In this document: positions 54,622-63,832 of the stretch, one piece after another
Layout: each line of letters starts with the position of its first letter
Numbering within the stretch: the stretch's first letter is position 1
Origin: Pontibacter fetidus
GTDB lineage: Bacteria > Bacteroidota > Bacteroidia > Cytophagales > Hymenobacteraceae
Assembly (NCBI RefSeq): GCF_010119545.1
Contig: NZ_JAAEAA010000001.1
Span: 1 to 64,000, forward strand
Direction of reading: 5' to 3'
Length of the DNA: 64,000 nt
Notes under the pieces: model-generated
What the model saw: only the letters and a program-made list of their open reading frames with translations
Databases searched by the model: none
Told to the model about the DNA's origin: nothing
Program-made: the position numbers and the translations under genes

Positions 54622-54638
54622 GCCTATAGTTTGTAAAG

Positions 54639-54672
54639 CAAAAGCCCCGGCTGCAAGTCGGGGCTTTTGTCG
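54639..54672 (+). terminator. Terminator after rpoD
   Basis: CAAAAGCCCCG (54639-54649) and CGGGGCTTTTG (54659-54669) form a perfect 11-bp stem around a 9-base loop. Confidence 0.9.
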
Positions 54673-54771
54673 TTTCAGCCGGTTGTTTGCCCTATTTATA
54701 CCCACCGGATGCAGGCAAAGGAACAGATTTTTTGTATACTTGCAACCAAATTCAAATTGCACTGCATTTCC

Positions 54772-55710
54772 ATGGAAATAGAAAAAGTAAAATGCCTTAT
54801 TATCGGTTCCGGCCCTGCCGGTTACACCGCTGCCATATATGCTTCTAGAGCCGGACTATCACCTGTACTTTATCAGGGATTGCAACCTGGTGGCCAGCTT
54901 ACCATTACCAACGATGTTGAGAACTACCCAGGCTACCCGGAGGGAATAAAAGGCCCGGAAATGATGGAAGACTTTAAAAAGCAGGCCGAGCGTTTTGGTA
55001 CCGATGTGCGCTATGGTATTGCTACAGCAGTAGACTTTTCCGGTCAGCCACATAAAGTAACCATTGACGACCAAAAGGTAATAGAAGCAGATACAGTGAT
55101 CATCTCAACAGGAGCATCGGCAAAATGGCTGGGTCTGGAGTCTGAAGCAAAGCTGAATGGTAACGGCGTATCAGCTTGTGCGGTTTGCGATGGCTTCTTT
55201 TACCGCGGACAGGATGTAGCTATAGTTGGTGCCGGCGATACAGCTGCCGAAGAAGCAACTTACCTGGCTAACCTATGCAGGAAAGTTTACATGATCGTGC
55301 GCCGCGAAGAAATGCGTGCTTCCATTATCATGCAGGAGCGTGTAAAGAAAACCCCGAACATAGAGATATTATGGAACTCTGTAACAGATGAAATTCTGGG
55401 AGATGATGTAGTAACTGGTGTGCGCGTTAAAAATGTACTGACCAACGAGACTACTGAAATTCCTGTAACTGGTTTTTTTGTTGCCATCGGTCATAAGCCA
55501 AACTCCGATATTTTTGCAGACTACCTTAACCTGGATGAGAACGGTTATATCCGCACTATTCCGGGCACCTCTAAAACCAATATTGATGGGGTTTTTGCCT
55601 GCGGCGATGTGCAGGATTATACTTACCGTCAGGCAGTTACAGCGGCTGGTTCTGGTTGCATGGCTGCTCTGGATGCGGAGCGTTACCTGGCTGCAAATGA
55701 TTTGCATTAA
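54772..55710 (+). CDS. trxB: Thioredoxin reductase
   Basis: This flavoprotein passes electrons from NADPH to thioredoxin. The start at 54772 gives MEIEKVKCLIIGSGPAGYTAAIYASRA, the FAD-binding Rossmann motif (G-x-G-x-x-G at 12-17). The redox-active CAVC is at residues 136-139. The NADPH-binding GAGDTAAEEA follows at about 156-165, and GVFACGDVQDYTYRQAVTAAGSGCMAALDAERYL closes the FAD domain. Upstream in-frame ATGs exist (54667, 54709) but the extra 35 residues do not match the family. It has 312 aa. Confidence 0.96.
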   Translation: MEIEKVKCLIIGSGPAGYTAAIYASRAGLSPVLYQGLQPGGQLTITNDVENYPGYPEGIKGPEMMEDFKKQAERFGTDVRYGIATAVDFSGQPHKVTIDDQKVIEADTVIISTGASAKWLGLESEAKLNGNGVSACAVCDGFFYRGQDVAIVGAGDTAAEEATYLANLCRKVYMIVRREEMRASIIMQERVKKTPNIEILWNSVTDEILGDDVVTGVRVKNVLTNETTEIPVTGFFVAIGHKPNSDIFADYLNLDENGYIRTIPGTSKTNIDGVFACGDVQDYTYRQAVTAAGSGCMAALDAERYLAANDLH

Positions 55711-55848
55711 AATTTTATAGTTTGTTGCCACCCGACCTGCACTATATTTCAGGTTGTAGTGTTGGGAGTTAACAATAAATTGGCTTTGAGTTAGTTTATG
55801 TATGCGAACAGCGCCATTATAACTGCTGAAAAGCCTTATTACAAAGCA

Positions 55849-56898
55849 ATGCCAAAGTTTAAAAGTCCCTTATCAGTTGTACTTTTTTTTATGTGTTTTC
55901 TGTGCTTTACGCAAGGTGCAGAAGCTCAGAAAAAAGCCAAGGATCTGTTTAAGGTTAAATCGCCTAAGATACAATACGTTCGACCTGACACTACTATACT
56001 TATAAAGTATGAGGAGTTTGATGATGAGAATTCGGATGCAGGCAGATCGATAAACTTCAGCCCGAAGAAAGAGCTGTCTATAGTTAGCGAAGACACCAGC
56101 GAACTGGACCTGGGCGAACAACATATCCTGGAAGTATCAGATGAAGTGTTAATCGACTCGTCATGGATCAAGATTGCTGGTTATTATGCCATTTGGGATA
56201 CACGTAACATTAACCCGTACCGGATGGATGCACGCCAGCTGAAAGATACAGTTGATGTTAAACTATACGACCCGCGATCTAACCGTAACTATAAAATGCC
56301 GTTGGTTAAAACGCCCGTTACCAGCCACTTCGGTCACAGAGGGTATCGCTGGCATTATGGTACTGACATTGACCTAGATACAGGCGATAGCATTTTTGCT
56401 GCTTTTGACGGCGTAGTGCGCATAAATAAATGGGATGGGAGTGGGTATGGTAACTATATTGTAGTTCGGCACTATAACGGATTGGAAACCTTGTACGGCC
56501 ACATGAGTAAAGCCATTGCCAAGCCCGGCCAGTTTGTAAAGTCCGGCGACCTGCTTGGTTTAGGCGGTAGTACTGGCCGTAGTTCTGGTCCACACCTGCA
56601 TTACGAAGTGCGTTACCAGGGTAACCCAATGGATCCGGAGTACATGTATGATTTCCCGGATTACCTGCTGAAAGGGCAGAATTTCCAGATAACATCAGCG
56701 CTGTTTAACTACTATAACAAAGCCAAAAAAAGCACAGCAAGCAGTGGCCGCAGATCTTATTACCACACCGTTCGTAAAGGAGACACATTATCCGGTATAG
56801 CCAAAAAGTATGGTGTATCGGCTAGCCAGGTTGCTAAACTAAACGGCATGAGTACACGTTCTACGCTTCGCGTGGGTAGGAAACTGCGTGTAAGATAA
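55849..56898 (+). CDS. M23 peptidase with LysM domain
   Basis: A cell-wall endopeptidase of the lysostaphin type, or a division regulator of the EnvC/NlpD kind. The start at 55849 gives a signal peptide, FKSPLSVVLFFMCFLCFTQGAEA, cleaved near residue 27. The M23 domain (about 165-275) has SHFGHRGYRWHYGTDIDLDTGD (His and Asp ligands), GNYIVVRHYNGLETLYGHM and SSGPHLHYEV (HxH). The LysM domain at about 305-350 (YYHTVRKGDTLSGIAKKYGVSA) binds peptidoglycan. The catalytic ligands are intact, so it is probably active. It is 11 bases before bshB1. Confidence 0.93.
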   Translation: MPKFKSPLSVVLFFMCFLCFTQGAEAQKKAKDLFKVKSPKIQYVRPDTTILIKYEEFDDENSDAGRSINFSPKKELSIVSEDTSELDLGEQHILEVSDEVLIDSSWIKIAGYYAIWDTRNINPYRMDARQLKDTVDVKLYDPRSNRNYKMPLVKTPVTSHFGHRGYRWHYGTDIDLDTGDSIFAAFDGVVRINKWDGSGYGNYIVVRHYNGLETLYGHMSKAIAKPGQFVKSGDLLGLGGSTGRSSGPHLHYEVRYQGNPMDPEYMYDFPDYLLKGQNFQITSALFNYYNKAKKSTASSGRRSYYHTVRKGDTLSGIAKKYGVSASQVAKLNGMSTRSTLRVGRKLRVR

Positions 56899-56909
56899 CA
56901 TTGACCTCT

Positions 56910-57629
56910 ATGAAACTAGATATACTTGTTTTTGCCTCTCACCCCGATGATGCGGAGTTAGGTTGTTCAGGAACTATAGTAGCGCATATTGCTGCAGGTA
57001 AAAAAGTAGGTATAGTTGATTTAACGAGGGGAGAACTCGGAACCCGTGGCACGCCTGAAACACGCCTCGCTGAATCAGAAGCAGCTTCTCAAATTATGGG
57101 CCTAGCTGTAAGAGATAATCTTGATTTTGCCGATGGTTTTTTTGTAAACGATAAAGCGCACCAGTTAAAAGTAGTTCAGAAGATCCGGGAGTATAAACCT
57201 CAACTGGTAATCATGAATGCCATACATGACCGGCATCCGGACCATGGCAGGGGCTCACAGGTTGTATCAGAAGCGTGCTTTTTGGCAGGTCTTAAGATGA
57301 TTGAAACTATAGGACCGGAAGGAGAGAAGCAGGAAGCCTGGAGACCCAAAGCAGTATATCATTACATACAAGACCGCTACATTAAGCCCGATGTGATCGT
57401 GGACATCACGCCCTACTGGGAACAGAAGCTTGAAAGTATACGCGCTTTCAAATCGCAGTTCTTTAACCCGAATGATACTTCCGAAAATACTTACATCTCT
57501 TCACCTGAGTTTATGGAGTTTTTAGAAGCTCGCGCTAAAGAGTTTGGCCATGCTATCGGGGTTACTTATGGCGAAGGCTTTACAGTGGAACGACACATTG
57601 GCGTAAAGAATTTATTTGATCTGATATAA
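56910..57629 (+). CDS. bshB1: Bacillithiol biosynthesis deacetylase BshB1
   Basis: This zinc deacetylase converts GlcNAc-malate to GlcN-malate, the second step of bacillithiol synthesis. The ATG at 56910 is chosen over a TTG 9 bases upstream. The AHPDDAEL-type motif is SHPDDAELGCSGT (about 10-22) with the metal ligands. RGELGTRGTPETRL is the LmbE-family loop, and HDRHPDHGRGSQVV (about 107-120) carries the catalytic HPDH. KPDVIVDITPYWEQKLESIRAFKSQF is near residue 165. It has 239 aa, as usual. Bacillithiol genes are typical of Firmicutes and many Cytophagales. Other bsh genes are not in this window. Confidence 0.94.
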   Translation: MKLDILVFASHPDDAELGCSGTIVAHIAAGKKVGIVDLTRGELGTRGTPETRLAESEAASQIMGLAVRDNLDFADGFFVNDKAHQLKVVQKIREYKPQLVIMNAIHDRHPDHGRGSQVVSEACFLAGLKMIETIGPEGEKQEAWRPKAVYHYIQDRYIKPDVIVDITPYWEQKLESIRAFKSQFFNPNDTSENTYISSPEFMEFLEARAKEFGHAIGVTYGEGFTVERHIGVKNLFDLI

Positions 57630-57644
57630 GTATAGATTAATCAT

Positions 57645-57684
57645 AAAACAGAAAAGGCGCTAACTATAGCGCCTTTTCTGTTTT
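57645..57684. terminator. Bidirectional terminator between bshB1 and accC
   Basis: The arms AAAACAGAAAAGGCGCTA (57645-57662) and TAGCGCCTTTTCTGTTTT (57667-57684) pair perfectly over 18 bp around ACTA. The loop edge reads CTATAG. It serves two convergent genes. Confidence 0.9.
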
Positions 57685-57697
57685 AGTATAGTTTGTA

Positions 57698-59197
57698 CTA
57701 AGTTCTGTTCTTTCTCCAGTTAGAAGTTATAGTTGCGTTTGTTGCAGCAGCATTATCAGCTATAGCTGGTTTTTGTTTCTGCATGAGCATAGCCGCTAAA
57801 GCTACTGCTATAGTTTCCTCCTCTTCCGTCGGCTTTGGTTTCAGGTCGTCAGGAGAGAAGTAGCGCTCTATAAACTTCGTATCAAAATTACCGCTTACAA
57901 AAGCATCGTGCTGTAACACGTATTTGCCAAATGGCAGCGTGGTTTCGATTCCTGTGATCTGGTACTCATCTATCGCCCGGATCATCTTTTCAATAGCTTC
58001 CTGGCGGTCTTTCCCAAACGTTACTAGCTTCGCGATCATCGGGTCATAATAGATCGGAATATCCATGCCTTGTTCAAAGCCATCATCTACGCGTACCCCC
58101 AGGCCTTGTGGGCGCTTATACGTTTCCAGTTTTCCGATATCCGGCAGGAAGTTATTGGTTGGGTCTTCGGCGTAAACACGCAGTTCCAGCGCATGGCCGT
58201 TTATAGTTAAGTCATCCTGGGCAAAAGCCAACGGCTTGCCTTCTGCTACTTGAATTTGCTCTCGTACCAGATCCAGGCCAGTTATCTGTTCGGTAACCGG
58301 GTGCTCTACCTGTAGGCGAGTGTTCATTTCCAGGAAGTAAAAGTTCAGGTTCTCATCTACCAGGAACTCAACTGTACCGGCACCTACATAATCACAGGCT
58401 TTAGCAACATTTACAGCACAGCGACCCATTTCATCGCGAAGTTCAGGCGTAAGTACTGCGGATGGAGCTTCTTCGATCACTTTCTGGTGACGACGCTGGA
58501 TAGAGCATTCGCGCTCAAATAAGTGAACAATGTTACCATGCGTATCACCCAACACCTGTATTTCAATATGGCGTGGAGAGCCGATGTATTTTTCGATAAA
58601 TACAGAGCCATCGCCAAACGCTGATGTAGCTTCGCTCACGGCCAGTTGCATCTGCTCTTCAAAAATGGCTACGCTATCCACTACACGCATACCTTTACCA
58701 CCACCACCGGCGCTGGCTTTAATCAGTATCGGGAAACCGATCTTCTGAGCAATTTGCTTCGCTTCCTCTACATCGGTAATGGCATATTCGGTACCAGGTA
58801 CCATAGGTATGTTATACTTGGCAACTGCAGCTTTTGCGGCCAGTTTGCTACCCATCAGTTCAATAGCTTCCGGCGAAGGACCTATAAAGATCAAACCAGC
58901 CGCCTCAACTGCCTTGGCAAAACCTGCATTCTCGGACAGGAAACCATAACCAGGGTGTATCGCATCTACGTTCAGGTTCTTACAAACCTCAATAATCACA
59001 TCGCCGCGTAAGTATGATTCGTTAGATTTTGGGCCGCCAACGCAAACCGCTTCGTCGGCAAAACGTACATGCAGGGCATTGCGGTCGGCTTCGCTGTAAA
59101 TGGCTACGGTCTTAATACCCATTTCTTTGGCTGTACGCATTACACGCAGGGCAATTTCGCCGCGGTTAGCTACTAATATCTTATTTATTTTTCTCAT
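57698..59197 (-). CDS. accC: Acetyl-CoA carboxylase, biotin carboxylase subunit
   Basis: This is the biotin carboxylase of fatty-acid synthesis (or of a related acyl-CoA carboxylase). It starts KILVANRGEIALRVMRTAKEMG. The glycine-rich ATP loop is KASAGGGGKGMRVV (about 161-174). CSIQRRHQKVIEEAPS (about 231) and EMNTRLQVEHPVTEQITGLDLV (about 289-310) hold the active site. It has a C-terminal extension, ending MQKQKPAIADNAAATNATITSNWRKNRT, longer than the E. coli enzyme by about 50 residues. The carrier protein gene accB is not adjacent. A propionyl-CoA type partner cannot be excluded. Confidence 0.92.
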   Translation of the reverse strand: MRKINKILVANRGEIALRVMRTAKEMGIKTVAIYSEADRNALHVRFADEAVCVGGPKSNESYLRGDVIIEVCKNLNVDAIHPGYGFLSENAGFAKAVEAAGLIFIGPSPEAIELMGSKLAAKAAVAKYNIPMVPGTEYAITDVEEAKQIAQKIGFPILIKASAGGGGKGMRVVDSVAIFEEQMQLAVSEATSAFGDGSVFIEKYIGSPRHIEIQVLGDTHGNIVHLFERECSIQRRHQKVIEEAPSAVLTPELRDEMGRCAVNVAKACDYVGAGTVEFLVDENLNFYFLEMNTRLQVEHPVTEQITGLDLVREQIQVAEGKPLAFAQDDLTINGHALELRVYAEDPTNNFLPDIGKLETYKRPQGLGVRVDDGFEQGMDIPIYYDPMIAKLVTFGKDRQEAIEKMIRAIDEYQITGIETTLPFGKYVLQHDAFVSGNFDTKFIERYFSPDDLKPKPTEEEETIAVALAAMLMQKQKPAIADNAAATNATITSNWRKNRT

Positions 59198-59294
59198 GCC
59201 GGAGCTGTGGTTATTCTATAGTTCAAAGAAACGGCTTTGCAGCCAAACATAAAAGCCATATATTTAAAAAAGGCTTTAAGTGCAAAGGTTTACA

Positions 59295-59325
59295 TTGTAA
59301 ATGATGCCGCAAAAACTTAAATTTG
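59295..59325 (+). promoter_or_regulatory. Bacteroidota promoter of the SPT-like gene
   Basis: TTG at 59295-59297 and TAAATTTG at 59318-59325 (exact TAnnTTTG) are 20 bases apart. They lie about 80 bases upstream of the GTG start of the next gene. The spacing is at the long end of the usual range. Confidence 0.7.
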
Positions 59326-59408
59326 CGCAGCTTTATGCAAAAATTCGTATGAATGCATATAAAGCACGTTAAGACAGAAAATATCCAGATAACTTAATTA
59401 TTACTCAA

Positions 59409-60647
59409 GTGGATTTATTTGAAAAACTGTTGACCAATAGAGGTCCATTAGGTAGCCACTCTCATTATGCGCATGGTTACTTTACTTTTCCGAAGCTGGA
59501 AGGGGAGATCGCTCCACGTATGAAGTTCAGAGGTAAGGATGTACTTACCTGGAGTCTGAACAATTACCTGGGCCTCGCTAACCACCCGGAAGTACGTAAG
59601 GCTGATGCTGAAGCGGCAGCGGAGTGGGGTATGGCTTATCCGATGGGTGCGCGTATCATGTCTGGTAACTCTAACCTGCACGAGCAGCTGGAGTCTGAGC
59701 TGGCTGAATTTGTTCAGAAGCCGGATGCATTGTTACTGAACTTTGGTTATCAGGGTGTAGTATCGATTATTGATGCGCTGGTTGACCGCCACGATGTTAT
59801 CGTTTACGATGCTGAGTCGCATGCCTGTATTATTGATGGCCTGCGTCTGCACCAGGGTAAACGCTTTGTGTATGCACACAACGACATGGCCAGCCTGGAG
59901 AAGCAGTTAGAGCGTGCAACGCGTTGGGCTGAGAATACTGGCGGTGCTATACTTGTAATAACAGAAGGTGTGTTTGGAATGTCTGGTAACCTGGGCAGCC
60001 TGGACAAAGTGGTAGCGCTTAAAGAGAAATTCAACTTCCGTCTGTTTGTAGATGATGCACACGGTTTCGGTACGATGGGTAAAACAGGTGCCGGTACAGG
60101 TGAGCATTTAAATTGCCAGGATGGTATCGATGTATACTTCTCAACGTTTGCGAAATCTATGGCAAGCATCGGTGCGTTTGTTGCTGCTGATGAGCAGGTA
60201 GTAGAATACCTGCGTTATAACATGCGTTCGCAGATCTTCGCTAAATCGTTGCCGATGCCGCTGGTAGTTGGTGCCCTAAAGCGTTTGGAATTACTGCGCA
60301 CACAGCCACAACTGAAAGAGCAACTATGGACCGTAGTTAATGCGCTTCAGTCTGGTTTGCGTGAAAAAGGCTTTAATATCGGTACAACTACATCGCCGGT
60401 AACACCTGTTTTCCTGAACGGTCAGATACCTGATGCGACACAGTTAACGCTTGATCTTCGCGAAAACTTCAATATTTTCTGCTCAATCGTTGTTTACCCG
60501 GTAGTACCTAAAGATGTGATCATGCTGCGCCTTATCCCGACTGCGGCTCACACCCTGGATGATGTTAAAGAGACAATTGATGCGTTTGAGAAAATTGCAC
60601 AAAAATTGGACAAAGGCTTGTACTCTAAGTCATCAGTTACCGCCTAG
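59409..60647 (+). CDS. Serine palmitoyltransferase-like alpha-oxoamine synthase
   Basis: This is a PLP enzyme of the alpha-oxoamine synthase family (412 aa), which condenses an acyl-CoA with an amino acid. SPT, which makes 3-ketosphinganine from serine and palmitoyl-CoA, is the best guess because Bacteroidota make sphingolipids. Glycine C-acetyltransferase (Kbl) is the alternative. The PLP Lys249 lies in YFSTFAKSMASIGAF. DAESHACIIDGLRLH (the His stacking on PLP, about 145) and FVDDAHGFGTMGKTGAG (Asp/His, about 218) are intact. It starts with GTG. A consensus-type promoter stands upstream, and an H1-like gene follows. Confidence 0.85.
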   Translation: MDLFEKLLTNRGPLGSHSHYAHGYFTFPKLEGEIAPRMKFRGKDVLTWSLNNYLGLANHPEVRKADAEAAAEWGMAYPMGARIMSGNSNLHEQLESELAEFVQKPDALLLNFGYQGVVSIIDALVDRHDVIVYDAESHACIIDGLRLHQGKRFVYAHNDMASLEKQLERATRWAENTGGAILVITEGVFGMSGNLGSLDKVVALKEKFNFRLFVDDAHGFGTMGKTGAGTGEHLNCQDGIDVYFSTFAKSMASIGAFVAADEQVVEYLRYNMRSQIFAKSLPMPLVVGALKRLELLRTQPQLKEQLWTVVNALQSGLREKGFNIGTTTSPVTPVFLNGQIPDATQLTLDLRENFNIFCSIVVYPVVPKDVIMLRLIPTAAHTLDDVKETIDAFEKIAQKLDKGLYSKSSVTA

Positions 60648-60753
60648 TTGGCTGTAAGGGCATATATTAAATTTTCTTAATTTTTGCTTCTTATTACTAA
60701 ATGTGTATATTAGAGCTATTAAATCAAATGTTTCACTATAACAAATAGCTCTA

Positions 60754-60945
60754 ATGAACAACAACTTTAGCAAACTGAGAGACCTTGTAATGTCGCTTGA
60801 ATCTGATTTCGAAAAGTTCTACGACAAAAACAACGCAGCTGCAGGTACACGTGTACGTAAAGGCATGCAGGATCTGAAAAACATGGCTCAGGACATCCGT
60901 AAGGAAGTTCAGGACATGAAAAACAGCACTGCTGATAAAAAATAG
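60754..60945 (+). CDS. Histone H1-like DNA-associated protein (63 aa)
   Basis: A short charged helical protein: MNNNFSKLRDLVMSLESDFEKFYDKNNAAAGTRVR, then KGMQDLKNMAQDIRKEVQDM. It matches the conserved Bacteroidota family annotated as histone H1 or Hc1-like: an N-terminal helical segment, the AAGTRVRKGMQDLK core and a lysine-containing tail. The tail is short here, compared with Lys/Ala-rich versions. It may bind DNA or act as a small nucleoid protein; this is based on family name, not proof. It ends in its own strong terminator. Confidence 0.85.
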   Translation: MNNNFSKLRDLVMSLESDFEKFYDKNNAAAGTRVRKGMQDLKNMAQDIRKEVQDMKNSTADKK

Positions 60946-60968
60946 TAATCTTACAGACTACTACAAAT

Positions 60969-61000
60969 AAAAAAGGTGAACTGAAAAGTTCACCTTTTTT
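60969..61000. terminator. Bidirectional terminator after H1-like gene
   Basis: AAAAAAGGTGAACT and AGTTCACCTTTTTT form a perfect 14-bp stem around a GAAA loop. It lies between the convergent H1-like and tyrS genes. Confidence 0.92.
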
Positions 61001-61023
61001 ATTTGTAACTAACTATAAATCAG

Positions 61024-62328
61024 TTAGTTAACTGTAATCAAATAGTAATTCTTCTTTCCCTTCTGCACAACCAGGTATTTATCCTGCAGCAATTCAAAGT
61101 TTACCGCATCTTCCGGGTTCTGCACTTTCTGGCGGTTTACGCTTACGCCTCCGTTCTTTATCATGCGCTTTGCTTCGCCTTTCGATTCAAATATCTGGCT
61201 GCTGGTAATATCAGAAAGCAGGTCGCTTATAGTTTGCGCTTCAGTATAAGATGACTTAGTGATTTCTATCTGAGGTACACCTTCGAACACTGAGAGCAGA
61301 ATCTCCTCTTTTAAGCCTTTTAAGGTCTCTAAATCACCTTTTCCGAATAAAATTTCTGAGGCATCGATAGCAGAAATATAGTCTTCTTCGGAGTGCACAC
61401 GAATTGTAACATCTTTAGCTAAGGCTTTCTGTAGAACGCGCAGGTGCGGCGCCTGTTTGTGCTCTTCTGTAAGGCGTTCAATTTCTTCTTGAGGTAATAA
61501 TGTATATACCTTTATCAGCTTTTCAGCTTCTTCATCCGACAGGTTTAGCCAGAACTGGTAAAACTTATAAGGGGAGGTTAACGTAGGGTTCAGCCAGATA
61601 TTTCCGCCCTCTGATTTTCCGAACTTGGTACCATCTGATTTAGTAACCAGTTTGCCAACCAATGCAAACGCTTTACCACCATCCATTCTGCGAATAAGTT
61701 CGGTACCGGTTGTGATGTTACCCCACTGGTCTGAAGCACCCATCTGCAGCTTTACACCTTTGTTCTTATACAAATGATAGAAGTCATAACCTTGTATAAG
61801 CTGGTACGAGAACTCGGTAAATGATAAGCCTTCGGCACGGTCGCCTTCCTCATCAGCGCTGATGCGTTTTTTAACCGAGTCTTTGGCCATCATATAGTTT
61901 ACTGTCAGGTGCTTGCCCACTTCACGCAGGAAACCCAGGAAACTGAATTCTTTGAACCAGTCATAGTTGTTCACGATCTCGGCAGAGTTGGCACCAGCGT
62001 TAAAATCCATGAACTTCTCGAGCTGGGCTTTTATACCTTCCTGGTTTGCACGTAGGGTTGCCTCGTCCAGCAAATTACGTTCGGCTGACTTACCTGATGG
62101 ATCGCCGATCATACCGGTAGCACCACCAACCAATGCAACAGGTTTATGGCCGGCACGCTGCAGGTGTACCAATAGCATGATAGTTGCCAGGTTACCGATG
62201 TGTAAAGAGCTTGCGGTCGGGTCGAAGCCAATGTAGCCGGTGGTCATGCCAGATGCCAGTTGCTCTTCGGTGCCGGGCATGAAATCGTGGAGCATGCCTC
62301 TCCATCTTAGTTCTTCTATCAGGTTCAT
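61024..62328 (-). CDS. tyrS: Tyrosyl-tRNA synthetase
   Basis: It charges tRNA-Tyr. It has class I signatures: [11 protein letters not shown] (HIGH, about 37-47) and KFGKSEGGN (KMSKS-like, about 235). The catalytic domain has [19 protein letters not shown] (about 197-215). The C-terminal S4-like RNA-binding domain covers about 355-434 and includes [20 protein letters not shown]. Length 434 aa is normal for the TyrRS bacterial class. It is a single gene on the minus strand, with A+T-rich spacer in front. Confidence 0.97.
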   Translation of the reverse strand: MNLIEELRWRGMLHDFMPGTEEQLASGMTTGYIGFDPTASSLHIGNLATIMLLVHLQRAGHKPVALVGGATGMIGDPSGKSAERNLLDEATLRANQEGIKAQLEKFMDFNAGANSAEIVNNYDWFKEFSFLGFLREVGKHLTVNYMMAKDSVKKRISADEEGDRAEGLSFTEFSYQLIQGYDFYHLYKNKGVKLQMGASDQWGNITTGTELIRRMDGGKAFALVGKLVTKSDGTKFGKSEGGNIWLNPTLTSPYKFYQFWLNLSDEEAEKLIKVYTLLPQEEIERLTEEHKQAPHLRVLQKALAKDVTIRVHSEEDYISAIDASEILFGKGDLETLKGLKEEILLSVFEGVPQIEITKSSYTEAQTISDLLSDITSSQIFESKGEAKRMIKNGGVSVNRQKVQNPEDAVNFELLQDKYLVVQKGKKNYYLITVN

Positions 62329-62567
62329 CTATACTTTAATTCTTCTATTCTCAGCAAATATAAAAAAGAGTTGGCAGTTAACACGGCTATACTTTAAATG
62401 ATGGCCGAAGAAAGTATAAATAGGTTTTTAAAGTATAGCCAACTTTAGTATCCTTCTAAATTATAAAACATGCACCTACCTGATGGCTTAAACTATAAGT
62501 TTATTCTTCATCTTTCGGGCTTATACCTTAAATTTGTGTAGCTATACTTTTGACTTTAACCACACTC

Positions 62568-63614
62568 ATGGCCCATACACCTGAAGGCATTTTAGAGCAG
62601 CTCAAAAAGCGGGAATTTGCACCTGTATACTTTCTGCAGGGCGAAGAGCCTTACTACATCGATCTGATATCGGATTACATAGAGCAGCATGCGTTGCAGG
62701 AACATGAAAAGGGCTTTAACCAGGTTGTGATTTATGGAAAAGATGTAGACGTGGCGACAGTTTTGCTGCAAGCCAAGCGTTTCCCGATGATGGCCGACCG
62801 TTCGGTAGTTATAGTTAAGGAAGCCCAGAGTATACAGGATATTGATAAAGAAGACCCTGCCAAGTTGCTGGAAGCCTACCTTAAAAATCCGCTACCATCA
62901 ACTATACTTGTTTTTGCCTATAAGCATAAAACATTGGATGGCCGCAAAGCGCTGTCGAAGGCCTTTGCGCAACATTCGGTGATGCTTACTACCAAAAAGC
63001 TGTACGATAACCAGGTGCCTGCATGGGTTACCAGTTACCTGAAAAGCAAAAGTATAAAAGCAACGCCGCAGGCCGTACAGCAGTTGAGCGAGTTTATAGG
63101 CGCAGACCTGAGCCGTTTGGCAAACGAAATTGATAAGCTTTTACTGAACCTGAAACCTGGCCAGACGATTGATGAGCGTGTGGTACAGGAGAATGTTGGC
63201 ATCAGTAAAGAGTATAACATTTTCGAACTACAAGCTGCTATCATTGCCCAGGACGTGCTGAAGGCCAACCGCATTGTCAACTACTTTGAAGCCAATCCAA
63301 AAAATAACCCGGTTATACCTAACATTGGGATGCTATTTTCGTTTTTCACGAAGTTGCTGAGTTTGCATGCCGCAGCCGATAAATCGGAGGGCGGGCTAAA
63401 AAAACTGTTGGGGCAGCAGGCCTGGAAAGTGAAGGAATTTCAGCATGCGATGCGCATTTACCCGATAAACAGGGTAGTAGATATTATTCACTATTTACGG
63501 GAAGCGGACCTGCAATCGAAAGGTATAACGGGGGGCGATATGAGCGAGGCGGATATACTTCGGGAATTAGTATTTAAGATCCTGCATCCTGTTCCGAAAA
63601 CGTTGGCCATCTAA
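62568..63614 (+). CDS. holA: DNA polymerase III subunit delta
   Basis: Clamp-loader subunit that opens the beta clamp. The start at 62568 (MAHTPEGILEQLKKREFAPVYFLQGEEPYYID) is preferred to a TTG 18 bases upstream. Its AAA-like N-domain covers about 15-140, with the family sign YFLQGEEPYYID. The LSEFIGADLSRLANEIDKLLL stretch (about 175-195) is the delta-specific middle, and the C-terminal collar holds residues 235-340. There is TAAATTTG at 62529-62536, a good -7 box; no clear -33 box. It precedes a TPR gene that is cut by the edge. Confidence 0.92.
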   Translation: MAHTPEGILEQLKKREFAPVYFLQGEEPYYIDLISDYIEQHALQEHEKGFNQVVIYGKDVDVATVLLQAKRFPMMADRSVVIVKEAQSIQDIDKEDPAKLLEAYLKNPLPSTILVFAYKHKTLDGRKALSKAFAQHSVMLTTKKLYDNQVPAWVTSYLKSKSIKATPQAVQQLSEFIGADLSRLANEIDKLLLNLKPGQTIDERVVQENVGISKEYNIFELQAAIIAQDVLKANRIVNYFEANPKNNPVIPNIGMLFSFFTKLLSLHAAADKSEGGLKKLLGQQAWKVKEFQHAMRIYPINRVVDIIHYLREADLQSKGITGGDMSEADILRELVFKILHPVPKTLAI

Positions 63615-63733
63615 TTTTACGTGGGTATACAATAATTCAGCTAGCAGGACATTATATACTTGTTACCCTATATTTTGTTTGCCGGCAACTATAGGTTATG
63701 AAAACAGGACCGGTACACGTCGGTAAAAATTGT

Positions 63734-63741
63734 TAACTTTG
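63734..63741 (+). promoter_or_regulatory. Bacteroidota -7 box before the edge gene
   Basis: TAACTTTG exactly matches TAnnTTTG. The TTG -33 partner is not clear about 19 bases upstream, so this is a half-supported promoter. It lies 92 bases before the next start codon. Confidence 0.5.
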
Positions 63742-63832
63742 ATTGAAGTGGCGCGTACAGTTCGCCATTTATACTTTATATTATTCAAAACGATATTGCT
63801 CTGACCAAGTCAGGTCGTTTTATAAAAACACG

